Both the position numbers and the translations under genes were made by a program. 16,221 nt of DNA from an uncultured Helicobacteraceae bacterium (lineage in GTDB: Bacteria > Campylobacterota > Campylobacteria > Campylobacterales > Helicobacteraceae): the NCBI GenBank assembly GCA_934728205.1, contig CAKVEH010000010.1, positions 1-16,221 on the forward strand, written 5' to 3'. Positions 1 through 7,175 of the stretch are shown here, piece after piece. The notes beneath the pieces are model-generated. The model worked only from the letters and a program-made list of their open reading frames with translations. It searched no databases and was not told the DNA's origin. Every line of letters starts with the position of its first letter. Positions within the stretch are counted from its first letter, which is position 1.

Positions 1-1
1 G

Positions 2-928
2 GATAATTCTACTGCCACCATCGCGCAAAACACGCCACAAGTCGTGCGTATTGTTATTAAGCCAACAAAAGGCTACACACTCATCAAAGAAAAAGAGAAT
101 CTCTATGTGAAGTTTGGTGTCAAAGATTCCAATCCCATTCAAGCACAATCCACTCAAACAGATAAAAACACCAAAGAATCTCCCCCAAAAGAATCATTAG
201 CTAAAGAAACACCAGAGCCCAAACCACAAACAAACTCTGTATCTAGCGGCAAGAAAAAGAAAGTTATCGCCATAGACCCCGGACACGGAGGCAAAGATTG
301 CGGTGCTATGGGTGTGGCGAAAGTATGTGAAAAAGTTATTGTTTTAGAAGTGGCAAGAGTCCTAAACACAGAGCTTAAAAAGCGCGGGTATAATGTATTT
401 ATGACGCGCGATAAGGATATTTTTATTGATTTAATCAAGCGCACGCAATTAGCCAATGATAAAAATGCGGATTTGTTTGTCTCTATACACGCAAACTCTA
501 TCCCTAAAGGGAAAAAATCCCCAAGTGGCATAGAAACCTATTTCCTTTCTAACAATCGCTCTGAGCGTTCGCTTAAGGTTGTAGAAGCCGAAAATATTGG
601 CGACATTGAAATAACTAACTATTTTTCTAAGCAAATCACGCTTAATATCATCAATACTCATCGTCTCATCGCCTCAAGCAAGCTGGCAGTGGACATTCAA
701 GGTGGTATGCTAGAATCTGTGCGTAAAAAGCATAAAAATACTATTGATGGTGGCGTGCGTGATGGTCCATTTTGGGTGCTAGCAGGTGCGTTAATGCCAT
801 CAATCCTTATAGAAATTGGCTATGTTTCACACGCCGCAGAGGGAAAGTTACTCACAAGAAAAGACTATCAAAAACTCATCGCTCAAGGCATAGCTGATGG
901 AATTGATGAATATTTTGAGAAAAATTAA
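2..928 (+). CDS. amiA: N-acetylmuramoyl-L-alanine amidase, 5' end outside window (AmiA type)
   Basis: This is a zinc-dependent peptidoglycan amidase that cuts the bond between N-acetylmuramic acid and the stem peptide, in the periplasm, usually for daughter-cell separation. The reading frame is open from the window edge, so the gene begins upstream. An internal GTG at position 44 lies inside an AMIN-like beta segment (RIVIKPTKGYTL) and is not the likely start. A Lys/Pro/Thr-rich linker follows, then a complete Amidase_3 domain from about fragment residue 86 to the end. Expected zinc ligands are visible: His of DPGHGG (residue 95), Glu of CEK (110) and His of SIHAN (163). The catalytic Glu is in LIEIGYVSH (271). 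The long insert between the second His and the last Glu is typical of the family. Identity is confident; the symbol follows Helicobacter usage. Confidence 0.93.
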   Translation, partial: DNSTATIAQNTPQVVRIVIKPTKGYTLIKEKENLYVKFGVKDSNPIQAQSTQTDKNTKESPPKESLAKETPEPKPQTNSVSSGKKKKVIAIDPGHGGKDCGAMGVAKVCEKVIVLEVARVLNTELKKRGYNVFMTRDKDIFIDLIKRTQLANDKNADLFVSIHANSIPKGKKSPSGIETYFLSNNRSERSLKVVEAENIGDIEITNYFSKQITLNIINTHRLIASSKLAVDIQGGMLESVRKKHKNTIDGGVRDGPFWVLAGALMPSILIEIGYVSHAAEGKLLTRKDYQKLIAQGIADGIDEYFEKN

Positions 929-933
929 GGCTG

Positions 934-939
934 TATAAT
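934..939 (+). promoter_or_regulatory. Candidate sigma-70 -10 box for the 963-1820 gene
   Basis: A perfect TATAAT lies 23 bases before the ATG at 963, directly after a TG. This fits a short-leader transcript starting near 946. Campylobacterota promoters often lack a recognisable -35 box, so the missing -35 is not decisive. Confidence 0.55.
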
Positions 940-962
940 TTCATAACAAGGCAGGCAAACAA

Positions 963-1820
963 ATGAAAGTTTATACTAATCGCACTCACACCGTCCTCTC
1001 TAGTATTTTTTTTGCGCTATTTTGTTGGATTATGATAAGCATTTTGAGCTCAGCTTACACGGAGGCTTTTTCTTATATCTTTTTTATTTTTGTGCGTGAG
1101 GGCAATGTTTTTGATGTAATAAAAACCACTATTTTGCTTTGCGGGGCTGGATTGTCGTTATTTTTTGTGATTTTTTGTGCGATTAAGAAGAAAACAAATA
1201 TTTTTTTAAGTCTTTTTATGTTTGTTTGTTGTGTTGGTTTTATCGGCATTGCTTTTTACACGCAGGATACACAGGAGCAAGATATAAACGCGTTATTATC
1301 CATAGAATCTAGCATTGAGCAAAGAGATGCGTGGGAGATTTTGCTTGGTTATAAAGTGCGCATTTTACTTAGTGTGTTTGTATACATATTTTTTATTTTT
1401 TTGCCGCTTATTTTTACTCTCTTTGGTTTGCGGGCAAATTCCCAAAGTATCGTTGGTGGGATTCTTTCTTTTACTTCTCCATCCCTTTGTATCGTTGTTA
1501 TGGCACTTTTTGCTTGCTCGTTTCAACCGTATTATTATAGAGAGAATATTTTTGATTACTTGGATTTATTTGCCCTTTTGTGTGGTGTGGCACTTTTTAT
1601 TGCTGTATTTATGAGAAATCACCATAAACTTGACTTTTTTGGATATGCTAATGTTGTTGTGTTGGTTATAGGAATGGTGTGTGTCTTGTTGTGTTCAGTA
1701 GTTTTGGCATCAAGTTTGGATTATTTTGTAGTGCGTTATATGATGTATGCGTTTGTCTTTGTGAGCTGGATTATAGAGTGGGGTAGTGTATATATACTTC
1801 GGGGGGGGGGGGGAGTCTAA
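963..1820 (+). CDS. Polytopic inner-membrane protein of unknown function, ending in a poly-G tract
   Basis: I do not recognise this 285-residue protein. It is very hydrophobic, rich in Phe, Leu, Val and Cys, with about eight predicted membrane segments (roughly residues 11-32, 54-74, 79-99, 131-154, 164-186, 197-217, 226-249 and 252-280). A soluble loop rich in acidic residues (about 100-128) separates the third and fourth. No catalytic or transport motif is apparent. The start is the ATG at 963, with a weak upstream AGGCAG and a TATAAT at 934. The C-terminus is encoded by a run of 13 G (1801-1813), giving RGGGGV before TAA. Gain or loss of a G changes only the tail: 12 G gives GGGESK then stop, and 14 G adds about 11 residues ending in QNYL. 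Homopolymer slippage or assembly error is therefore likely to affect the annotated C-terminus. It may be monocistronic between amiA and the Sel1 gene. Confidence 0.75.
   Translation: MKVYTNRTHTVLSSIFFALFCWIMISILSSAYTEAFSYIFFIFVREGNVFDVIKTTILLCGAGLSLFFVIFCAIKKKTNIFLSLFMFVCCVGFIGIAFYTQDTQEQDINALLSIESSIEQRDAWEILLGYKVRILLSVFVYIFFIFLPLIFTLFGLRANSQSIVGGILSFTSPSLCIVVMALFACSFQPYYYRENIFDYLDLFALLCGVALFIAVFMRNHHKLDFFGYANVVVLVIGMVCVLLCSVVLASSLDYFVVRYMMYAFVFVSWIIEWGSVYILRGGGGV
1801..1813 (+). repeat. Homopolymeric G13 tract (candidate contingency locus)
   Basis: Thirteen consecutive G lie at the very 3' end of the preceding membrane-protein frame, five bases before its TAA. Helicobacter and Campylobacter use poly-G/poly-C tracts of this length for phase variation by slipped-strand mispairing. 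This one sits at the end of a gene, where slippage can change the last residues and the distance to the next start codons but cannot switch the main body off. Confidence 0.9.
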
Positions 1821-1930
1821 ATGAATATCTTTTCCAAAATTATCTTTAAGCGCATTTTTTAATTTTTATTTACTCTACCAAAGTTTTGTATCAATCTTGA
1901 TTCTTAGCTTGCAAAAGGCGTTTTGATAAT

Positions 1931-1948
1931 TTGGCATTTTTTTTGCTT
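1931..1948 (+). promoter_or_regulatory. Candidate sigma-54 (RpoN) promoter before the Sel1-repeat gene
   Basis: TTGGCA at 1931-1936 and TTGCTT at 1943-1948 are separated by six T. This puts the invariant GG (1933-1934) and GC (1945-1946) exactly ten bases apart, as the -24/-12 elements require. Transcription would start near 1958, about 30 bases before the ATG at 1989. No enhancer site was identified, and a sigma-70-like box lies immediately downstream, so use of this promoter is inferred. Confidence 0.42.
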
Positions 1949-1954
1949 ATCCAA

Positions 1955-1963
1955 TGGTAAAAT
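1955..1963 (+). promoter_or_regulatory. Candidate extended -10 promoter before the Sel1-repeat gene
   Basis: TGG followed by TAAAAT matches an extended -10 (TGn plus hexamer). A start would fall near 1970, 19 bases before the ATG. The same ATGGTARAAT string occurs on the - strand before dut (10029-10037) and before the small exported protein gene (6531-6539). It overlaps the predicted +1 of the sigma-54-like site. Confidence 0.45.
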
Positions 1964-1988
1964 TTTCACATTATCTATGGAGAGAGCA

Positions 1989-3062
1989 ATGAAAAAAGTC
2001 GTATTTCTTGTAATGCTAATGATTGGCGCGCATTTAGCCTTTGGTGAAGAACCATTTAGCGAAGAACCAATAGACTCCCAAGATGCTACTATCAAACAAG
2101 AATCAACCCCAGAACAAAATACAGCACAGGAATCTCAACCCCAACTTCCGCAGCTTGAGCCAACTCCCGAACAAACCGCACAAAATGACGCTGTTGAGCA
2201 ATTTAATGAACAAATGAAAAATGCCAATGCAGCACTAAATTCCGCGATGGCGTTTGCAAAAATGGGCGAATACAACAAAGCCTTAGAGCTTTTTGTCCAA
2301 TCTTGCAAGGCTGGAAATGCTGCTGGTTGCTTTGGTAGCGGGCTTATCTATATGCACGGAATGACAAATGGCGTGCCAGATGCAAATATGGCGGTAAAGT
2401 ATTACGCTCAAGCGTGCTCAGGTGGTGATGCTACGGCGTGTGCGAATCTTGCTCTTGCCTATGATAGTGGCAATGGAGTTGCCCAAGATAAAAAACTTGC
2501 GACTGATTTATACACAGTGGCGTGCTCTGGTGGCGATAGTCTTGCTTGCACGAATTTAGGCTGGATGTATGCCAATGGCGTTGGTGTGCAAAAAGATTAT
2601 GCAAAGGCTTTGCAGGCTTATCGCTCGGCGTGTAATTTAGGAAGTGATTTGGGGTGCTATAATTTAGGCTTAATGACAAATACAAACAATGTCTATGGAA
2701 TGACTAAAGACAAAATGGGTATATTAGAGATGAATTATGTTGCTTGCCAGCAGGGAGATTTGGTCGCGTGTGGGAATCTAGGCTATCTTTATGCTAAAGG
2801 CGAAGAGGGTGCAGAGCAAAGCTATTATTATGCAGCAAAGTATTTTAGTATCGCGTGCGATGGCGGTCATATGCAAAGTTGTAATAACTTAGGCGTATTG
2901 TATGATAGTGGCTCAGGCGTGAAACAAAACAAAGCGCGCGCAGTGGAGCTCTTTGGATTGGCGTGTGATTATGGCATAGATGGTGGATGTAGGAATTACG
3001 CTTCAATGATGAATTATGGTGGTTTGTCCTCTAATACATTTGGTGGCTTGCTAGGGTTTTAA
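1989..3062 (+). CDS. Secreted Sel1-like repeat protein, cysteine-rich (Hcp type)
   Basis: Predicted 357-residue exported repeat protein. The ATG at 1989 is chosen over an in-frame start at 1923 because GGAGAG precedes it at 1979-1984 and it begins a clean signal peptide (MKK, hydrophobic core, LAFG then acidic mature start). An acidic Gln/Glu/Pro-rich linker of about 65 residues follows. Residues 88 to the end form about seven Sel1-like repeats of roughly 36 residues. Each repeat carries two Cys spaced C-x7-C, for example CKAGNAAGC, CSGGDATAC, CSGGDSLAC, CNLGSDLGC, CQQGDLVAC, CDGGHMQSC and CDYGIDGGC. This is the disulfide-pinned alpha/alpha repeat pattern of the Helicobacter cysteine-rich proteins, some of which bind beta-lactams or stimulate host cells. 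Which Hcp paralogue it matches cannot be settled by eye. Oxidative folding in the periplasm is implied. Confidence 0.88.
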   Translation: MKKVVFLVMLMIGAHLAFGEEPFSEEPIDSQDATIKQESTPEQNTAQESQPQLPQLEPTPEQTAQNDAVEQFNEQMKNANAALNSAMAFAKMGEYNKALELFVQSCKAGNAAGCFGSGLIYMHGMTNGVPDANMAVKYYAQACSGGDATACANLALAYDSGNGVAQDKKLATDLYTVACSGGDSLACTNLGWMYANGVGVQKDYAKALQAYRSACNLGSDLGCYNLGLMTNTNNVYGMTKDKMGILEMNYVACQQGDLVACGNLGYLYAKGEEGAEQSYYYAAKYFSIACDGGHMQSCNNLGVLYDSGSGVKQNKARAVELFGLACDYGIDGGCRNYASMMNYGGLSSNTFGGLLGF

Positions 3063-3086
3063 CAACACTTAGGATTTATAATTTAT

Positions 3087-3920
3087 ATGCGTAAAAAACT
3101 TGGTGCATTATATGGTATTGTGCGTGGTGAGTGCAAGCGCATATATCATTACTTTGACCAAAATCAGCCACTTATTTATGCGGCATCTTTGAGCTATTAT
3201 AGTATTTTTGCGCTCATTCCGCTTTTATTGGTGTTTTTTTCCATTTTATTGAGTTTGCCTCAATTTCAAAGTGAAGTGCAACATATCAAAGAAATGCTCC
3301 TTTCAAATCTTGTGCCTACAAATTCTGATGTGTTTTCTCAATATCTTGATACATTTATCCAAAATGGCTCAAAACTTGGAATGATGGGTTTGGCGTATGT
3401 GTTGGCGACTTCGATTTTATTTTTTCGTAACTTTGAATATGTTTCTACAAAAATGTTTAACTCTAAGCCTAGAGGTTTCTTAGATTCTATTATTGTGTAT
3501 TGGACGATGATTACACTTTTCCCTATTTCACTTGCGCTTTCTATTTATTTTAGCGGTGAAGTGCAAAAAACGCTTAAAGGCGTGGCGGATTTTAGCTTTT
3601 TATTTGAGATTTTGCCATATTTTATTACTTGGGTTATGTTTTTCTTGCTCTTTAAGATTTCAGCAAACAAACGCCTACCATTTATCTCGCTTGCACTCTC
3701 AAGTTTTCTTAGCACGGCGGTTTGGCTTATCACTAAGTGGGGATTTATGTATTACATTTTTTACAACCAAACTTACAAAAGTATGTATGGGCAAATTAGC
3801 ATTTTGTTGTTTTTAATGTTGTGGATTTATATTTCTTGGTTTATTGTGCTTTGTGGAATGCGCTTTTGCGAGGGAGTTTCTAGTGATTTTGGGAGAAATA
3901 CAAAAGAGAATTTTGCCTAA
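3087..3920 (+). CDS. YihY/UPF0761 family inner-membrane protein (BrkB-like)
   Basis: A 277-residue membrane protein of the YihY/BrkB family, sometimes mislabelled ribonuclease BN. The family hallmarks are present: an N-terminal amphipathic stretch, then AASLSYYSIFALIPLL (about residues 32-47). Near the C-terminus is the polar-to-hydrophobic segment YKSMYGQISILLFLML followed by WIYISWFIVLCG (about 231-258). About six membrane spans are predicted, with a conserved small-residue pattern between them. The molecular role of the family is not established. The start at 3087 is supported by homology-like N-terminal sequence. The only purine-rich match, TTAGGA near 3069-3074, is rather far from the ATG. 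It lies 24 bases after the Sel1 gene and faces pyrH with a 40-base gap in which no convincing terminator was seen. Confidence 0.88.
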   Translation: MRKKLGALYGIVRGECKRIYHYFDQNQPLIYAASLSYYSIFALIPLLLVFFSILLSLPQFQSEVQHIKEMLLSNLVPTNSDVFSQYLDTFIQNGSKLGMMGLAYVLATSILFFRNFEYVSTKMFNSKPRGFLDSIIVYWTMITLFPISLALSIYFSGEVQKTLKGVADFSFLFEILPYFITWVMFFLLFKISANKRLPFISLALSSFLSTAVWLITKWGFMYYIFYNQTYKSMYGQISILLFLMLWIYISWFIVLCGMRFCEGVSSDFGRNTKENFA

Positions 3921-3960
3921 GCAAACACCCTAAAGATTTAATTTTAAGTATCTTGCAAAA

Positions 3961-4683
<723 letters not shown>

Positions 4684-4741
4684 TTATTGTTTTGACATTG
4701 ATTTAAGAATCTTGTAAATTCAACAATTCTTTAATGCAATC

Positions 4742-4747
4742 ATAATA
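4742..4747 (-). promoter_or_regulatory. Candidate -10 box for pyrH
   Basis: On the - strand this reads TATTAT, about 70 bases upstream of the pyrH ATG, in a very AT-rich stretch. It is the best box in the pyrH side of the divergent region, but other AT-rich hexamers nearby could serve. Confidence 0.35.
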
Positions 4748-4874
4748 TAAAAAAATTGCATATCACACTAATACAACACAAAAACTCTTTATTTACTTCA
4801 GCAATAACACAAATTTACCTTTTATTTTTTAAGTTCTAAGCTGGTTTTAGAGAAAATTTTGTTTGTATTTAAGT

Positions 4875-4880
4875 TATAAT
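4875..4880 (+). promoter_or_regulatory. Candidate sigma-70 -10 box for glyQ
   Basis: A perfect TATAAT follows a T-rich upstream stretch (about 4850-4870), as in many Campylobacterota promoters. Transcription would begin near 4887, leaving a leader of about 60 bases before the ATG at 4947. The remainder of the 4675-4946 intergenic region shows no gene or RNA element that I can support. Confidence 0.6.
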
Positions 4881-4946
4881 GCCACTTTGTATTGTTGCAT
4901 TGCATAAGCAGGTTATTTGCAATATAGAATGTATAAAGGGATAAAG

Positions 4947-5840
4947 ATGCAAAGTTTTTCAGATATTTTATTAACCCTGCAATCATATTGGAAAGAGCAG
5001 GGTTGTTTGATTGTCCAGCCATATGACATTCCTGCGGGGGCTGGGACATTTCATCCTGCGACTTTGCTTAGGAGTTTGGATTCTAAGCCGTGGAGCGTGG
5101 CGTATGTCGCACCCTCTCGCCGTCCTACTGATGGACGCTATGGGGAGAATCCAAACCGCTTAGGGAGCTACTATCAGTTTCAAGTGCTTATAAAGCCAAA
5201 TCCTAGCAATATCCAAGAGCTGTATTTAGAGTCGCTAAAGCAACTTGGCATCGATACGGCTAAGCACGATGTGCGCTTTGTGGAGGATAATTGGGAATCT
5301 CCTACGCTTGGTGCGTGGGGGCTAGGCTGGGAAGTGTGGCTAGATGGTATGGAAGTTACGCAATTTACTTATTTCCAGCAAGTAGGTGGGCTACCCTGCG
5401 AGCCTGTGGCAGTGGAAATCACCTATGGCGTGGAGCGACTTGCGATGTATATTCAGGGCGTGGAGAGTGTGTTTGATATTTTTTGGGGGCTAGATTCTCT
5501 TAAGCAACGCGTGTATTACAAAGATGTGCATAAGGAGAGTGAGTTTGAGTTTAGCAAATATCATTTTGAAGTGGCAGATACGGCTATGCTTTTTGGCGCG
5601 TTTGATAGCGCGCAAGGCGAGGCGAGGCGGTGTTTGGAGGCTGGCTTGCCATTGTGTGCGTATGATTATACTATGCTTTCAAGCCATTATTTTAATGTGC
5701 TTGATGCGCGCAAGGCTATTTCAGTCGCACAGCGACAAAACTATATCCTAAAAATCCGCGAGCTTGCCAAAGCGTGTGCTATGCTCTATAAAGAGCAAGA
5801 GGGTGAGCGAGAAGCACGCATAAAGCAGAGTAGTTTGTAG
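4947..5840 (+). CDS. glyQ: Glycyl-tRNA synthetase alpha subunit
   Basis: Catalytic subunit of the bacterial alpha2beta2 glycyl-tRNA synthetase, charging tRNA-Gly in the cytosol; the beta subunit (glyS) is not in this window. The start is placed at 4947 because AAAGGG lies at 4935-4940 with a six-base spacer and the product then begins [15 protein letters not shown], the normal family N-terminus. An in-frame TTG at 4917 would add ten unlikely residues. The 297-residue length is typical. Recognisable class II core motifs include [20 protein letters not shown] (residues 18-37), [20 protein letters not shown] (51-70), [30 protein letters not shown] and [13 protein letters not shown]. The stop is 15 bases from the end of the convergent frameshifted small gene. 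Confidence 0.97.
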   Translation: MQSFSDILLTLQSYWKEQGCLIVQPYDIPAGAGTFHPATLLRSLDSKPWSVAYVAPSRRPTDGRYGENPNRLGSYYQFQVLIKPNPSNIQELYLESLKQLGIDTAKHDVRFVEDNWESPTLGAWGLGWEVWLDGMEVTQFTYFQQVGGLPCEPVAVEITYGVERLAMYIQGVESVFDIFWGLDSLKQRVYYKDVHKESEFEFSKYHFEVADTAMLFGAFDSAQGEARRCLEAGLPLCAYDYTMLSSHYFNVLDARKAISVAQRQNYILKIRELAKACAMLYKEQEGEREARIKQSSL

Positions 5841-5855
5841 GGATAGATTCTAAAT

Positions 5856-6150
5856 TTATTGGCTATCTTGTCTTTGTTGTCGTAAAAATTTTTCAGTCCA
5901 AACAACGCGTGCTGCTGTAAAATTTTTGTGATTTTGCTCATAGGTTAATTGTATGCCTTTTGCCTCATTTGTGTAACAAACACCCATCGTAAATCCATAA
6001 GCTATTAAAGAGGCTTGGTAATTTGCCCAACCAATATCAGGCGACATTCCCCCCCATTTCTTTTTGCCAAAGTTTATTTAATTCCTTATCGCATTCGTAA
6101 CATAAGCAGATATTTATACTCAAAAAGAGCAATAAAATTAAGACTTTCAT
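5856..6150 (-). pseudogene. Frameshifted small exported protein gene (possibly phase-variable)
   Basis: The ATG at 6150 opens a frame beginning MKVLILLLFLSINIC, a clear signal peptide. It then reads through DKELNKLWQKEMGG and stops at TGA after about 37 codons. A second frame, starting at 6047, continues without overlap problems to a TAA at 5856 (63 residues, WANYQASLIAYGF, RVVWTEKFLRQQ). The shift occurs at a run of seven G on the - strand (6055 to 6049). With six G the two frames join into one 97-residue exported protein with four Cys. The start lies 11 bases after the stop of the upstream small exported protein gene, suggesting one transcript. I recognise no family. It may be a contingency locus in the off state, a recent mutation, or a sequencing or assembly error. 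Confidence 0.72.
6049..6055 (-). repeat. G7 tract at the frameshift site
   Basis: Seven consecutive G on the - strand (C on the + strand) coincide exactly with the point where the two halves of the 5856-6150 gene go out of frame. Removing one G, or adding two, restores one continuous reading frame. Confidence 0.85.
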
Positions 6151-6161
6151 TATTTTATTTC

Positions 6162-6491
6162 TCAAAACTCTAAGGCACTATTAAGTGCTTCTTGAGATTT
6201 TTTGAGTGCTTCGAGTTTGTATCGCTCTTGGTCTATGTTGTTTGGGACTTTGGTTTGTGTGTTTTGGTTTGGCTCTTTTTTGCCTTTTAATTCACTTGGT
6301 TGTGTGCCGTGAGGCATTTTGACAAACACATCTTCATAATTTTGCTTGCCAAGTTTGTGGCGAATGTAAATTTCTCCGCTTTTGTCATTATAGATATAAG
6401 TGTCTATCCCATCGCTAAACATTTTCCAATCAGCAAGGCAACTGCCTATAAACACAACACATATTAGAGTAACTTTCCATAGTGCTTTCAT
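6162..6491 (-). CDS. Small exported protein of unknown function
   Basis: This 109-residue product is unrecognised. It begins with a signal peptide (MKALWKVTLICVVFIGSC), where IGSC could act as a lipobox, though cleavage after the following LA by signal peptidase I is equally possible. The mature part has a short beta-rich stretch (WKMFSDGIDTYIYND, then EIYIRHKLG), a polar Lys/Gln/Asn/Pro linker (about residues 65-85) and a C-terminal amphipathic helix ending ALNSALEF. The ATG has a strong GGAGGT six bases upstream, held in the loop of an inverted repeat. It precedes the frameshifted small exported gene by 11 bases and follows hisG by 54 bases. The pairing suggests a joint envelope role, but none can be assigned. 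Confidence 0.75.
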   Translation of the reverse strand: MKALWKVTLICVVFIGSCLADWKMFSDGIDTYIYNDKSGEIYIRHKLGKQNYEDVFVKMPHGTQPSELKGKKEPNQNTQTKVPNNIDQERYKLEALKKSQEALNSALEF

Positions 6492-6492
6492 T

Positions 6493-6512
6493 GTTACACC
6501 TCCATTTGTAAC
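6493..6512 (-). promoter_or_regulatory. Inverted repeat with the Shine-Dalgarno in its loop
   Basis: GTTACA and TGTAAC form six-base perfect arms around an eight-base loop that contains GGAGG on the - strand. The 3' arm ends one base before the ATG at 6491. In RNA this would be a small hairpin presenting or gating the ribosome-binding site. In DNA it could be an operator half-site pair. Its stability is marginal because the arms are AU-rich. Confidence 0.45.
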
Positions 6513-6530
6513 TTATCTTTGCGAAGCACG

Positions 6531-6539
6531 ATTCTACCA
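6531..6539 (-). promoter_or_regulatory. Candidate extended -10 promoter for the small exported protein pair
   Basis: On the - strand this reads TGG then TAGAAT, about 40 bases before the ATG at 6491. It would let the pair be transcribed independently of hisG and coaX. It resembles the boxes at 1955-1963 and 10029-10037. Confidence 0.4.
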
Positions 6540-6545
6540 TAAAGT

Positions 6546-7175
6546 TTATTGATTTTGTGTTTGTTTTAGAAGTTCGCTACATTTTTTACTAAAATCCAAG
6601 AGTTGGCGTTGTTTTTGATAAAAACTATTTTGATTGGCGATTAAATACGCAGAAGATTCCATAATGACTTCATCGATTTTGAGATTATTTTGTTGCATTG
6701 TCGTTCCTGTTTCGACAATATCCACGATTCCATCACTTAATCCAACCAATGGTGCGAGTTCAATGCTCCCATAAAGTTTGATAATTTCGATAGGAATTGC
6801 CTTTTTGGAGAAGTGTTTGTGGGTAATGATTGGCATTTTAGTAGCGATTTTAATTTGAGGCTTTTGATAATCGAGATTCTTGTCAACCTCTGAGCCAACT
6901 ACAACTTTACAATTACCAATTCCTAAGTTAAGGAGCTTAATGGTGTTTAGTATGCCGTGCTCTTCAATCACATCAAGCCCAACAACACCAATGTCAGCAG
7001 CTTGGTAATTTACATAAGTGATAACATCTTGGCTACGCACGAGCAAAAACCTAAATCCATCTTTTTGTAGAATGAGCTTTCTATCATCAAAGCCAAATTC
7101 ACAACCAAAGATTTTAGAAAATAGCTCAAGGCTATCTTTGGCGATTCTCCCTTTAGGCAAGGCGATTGTTATCAT
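6546..7175 (-). CDS. hisG: ATP phosphoribosyltransferase, short form
   Basis: Catalyses the first step of histidine synthesis, joining ATP and PRPP to make phosphoribosyl-ATP. The start is placed at 7175 (MITIALPKGRIAKD), the standard N-terminus; the same frame extends upstream inside coaX but that part is not family-like. AAAGGA lies about nine bases before this ATG. At 209 residues it is the short form, which lacks the regulatory domain and in other bacteria needs HisZ as partner; hisZ is not in this window. Visible motifs are RSQDVITYV (47-55), ADIGVVGLDVIEEHG (60-74), KLYGSIELAPLVGLSDGIVD (133-152) and the PRPP-binding DIVETGTTM (152-160). The first 23 bases overlap the end of coaX, so the two are probably co-translated. 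Confidence 0.96.
   Translation of the reverse strand: MITIALPKGRIAKDSLELFSKIFGCEFGFDDRKLILQKDGFRFLLVRSQDVITYVNYQAADIGVVGLDVIEEHGILNTIKLLNLGIGNCKVVVGSEVDKNLDYQKPQIKIATKMPIITHKHFSKKAIPIEIIKLYGSIELAPLVGLSDGIVDIVETGTTMQQNNLKIDEVIMESSAYLIANQNSFYQKQRQLLDFSKKCSELLKQTQNQ

Noticed and set aside
44..46. GTG as start codon of the amidase
   Set aside because: The frame is open to the window edge and the preceding residues continue an AMIN-like segment, so this Val is internal.
1821..1862. Thirteen-codon frame starting right after the membrane-protein stop (MNIFSKIIF...)
   Set aside because: Very short, no clear ribosome-binding site other than the G tract, and AT-rich sequence gives such frames by chance. 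Mentioned only in connection with the G13 tract.
3911..3959. TTTGC/GCAAA pairings between yihY and pyrH as a terminator
   Set aside because: Short AT-rich arms with alternative partners and no clean U tract; no stable hairpin.
4822..5049. 75-codon - strand frame across the pyrH-glyQ gap
   Set aside because: Half of it lies antisense to glyQ; no family character or ribosome-binding site.
5841..5868. GATAG/CTATC inverted repeat between glyQ and the convergent small gene as a bidirectional terminator
   Set aside because: Only five base pairs with a 16-base loop and no strong U run; too weak to call.
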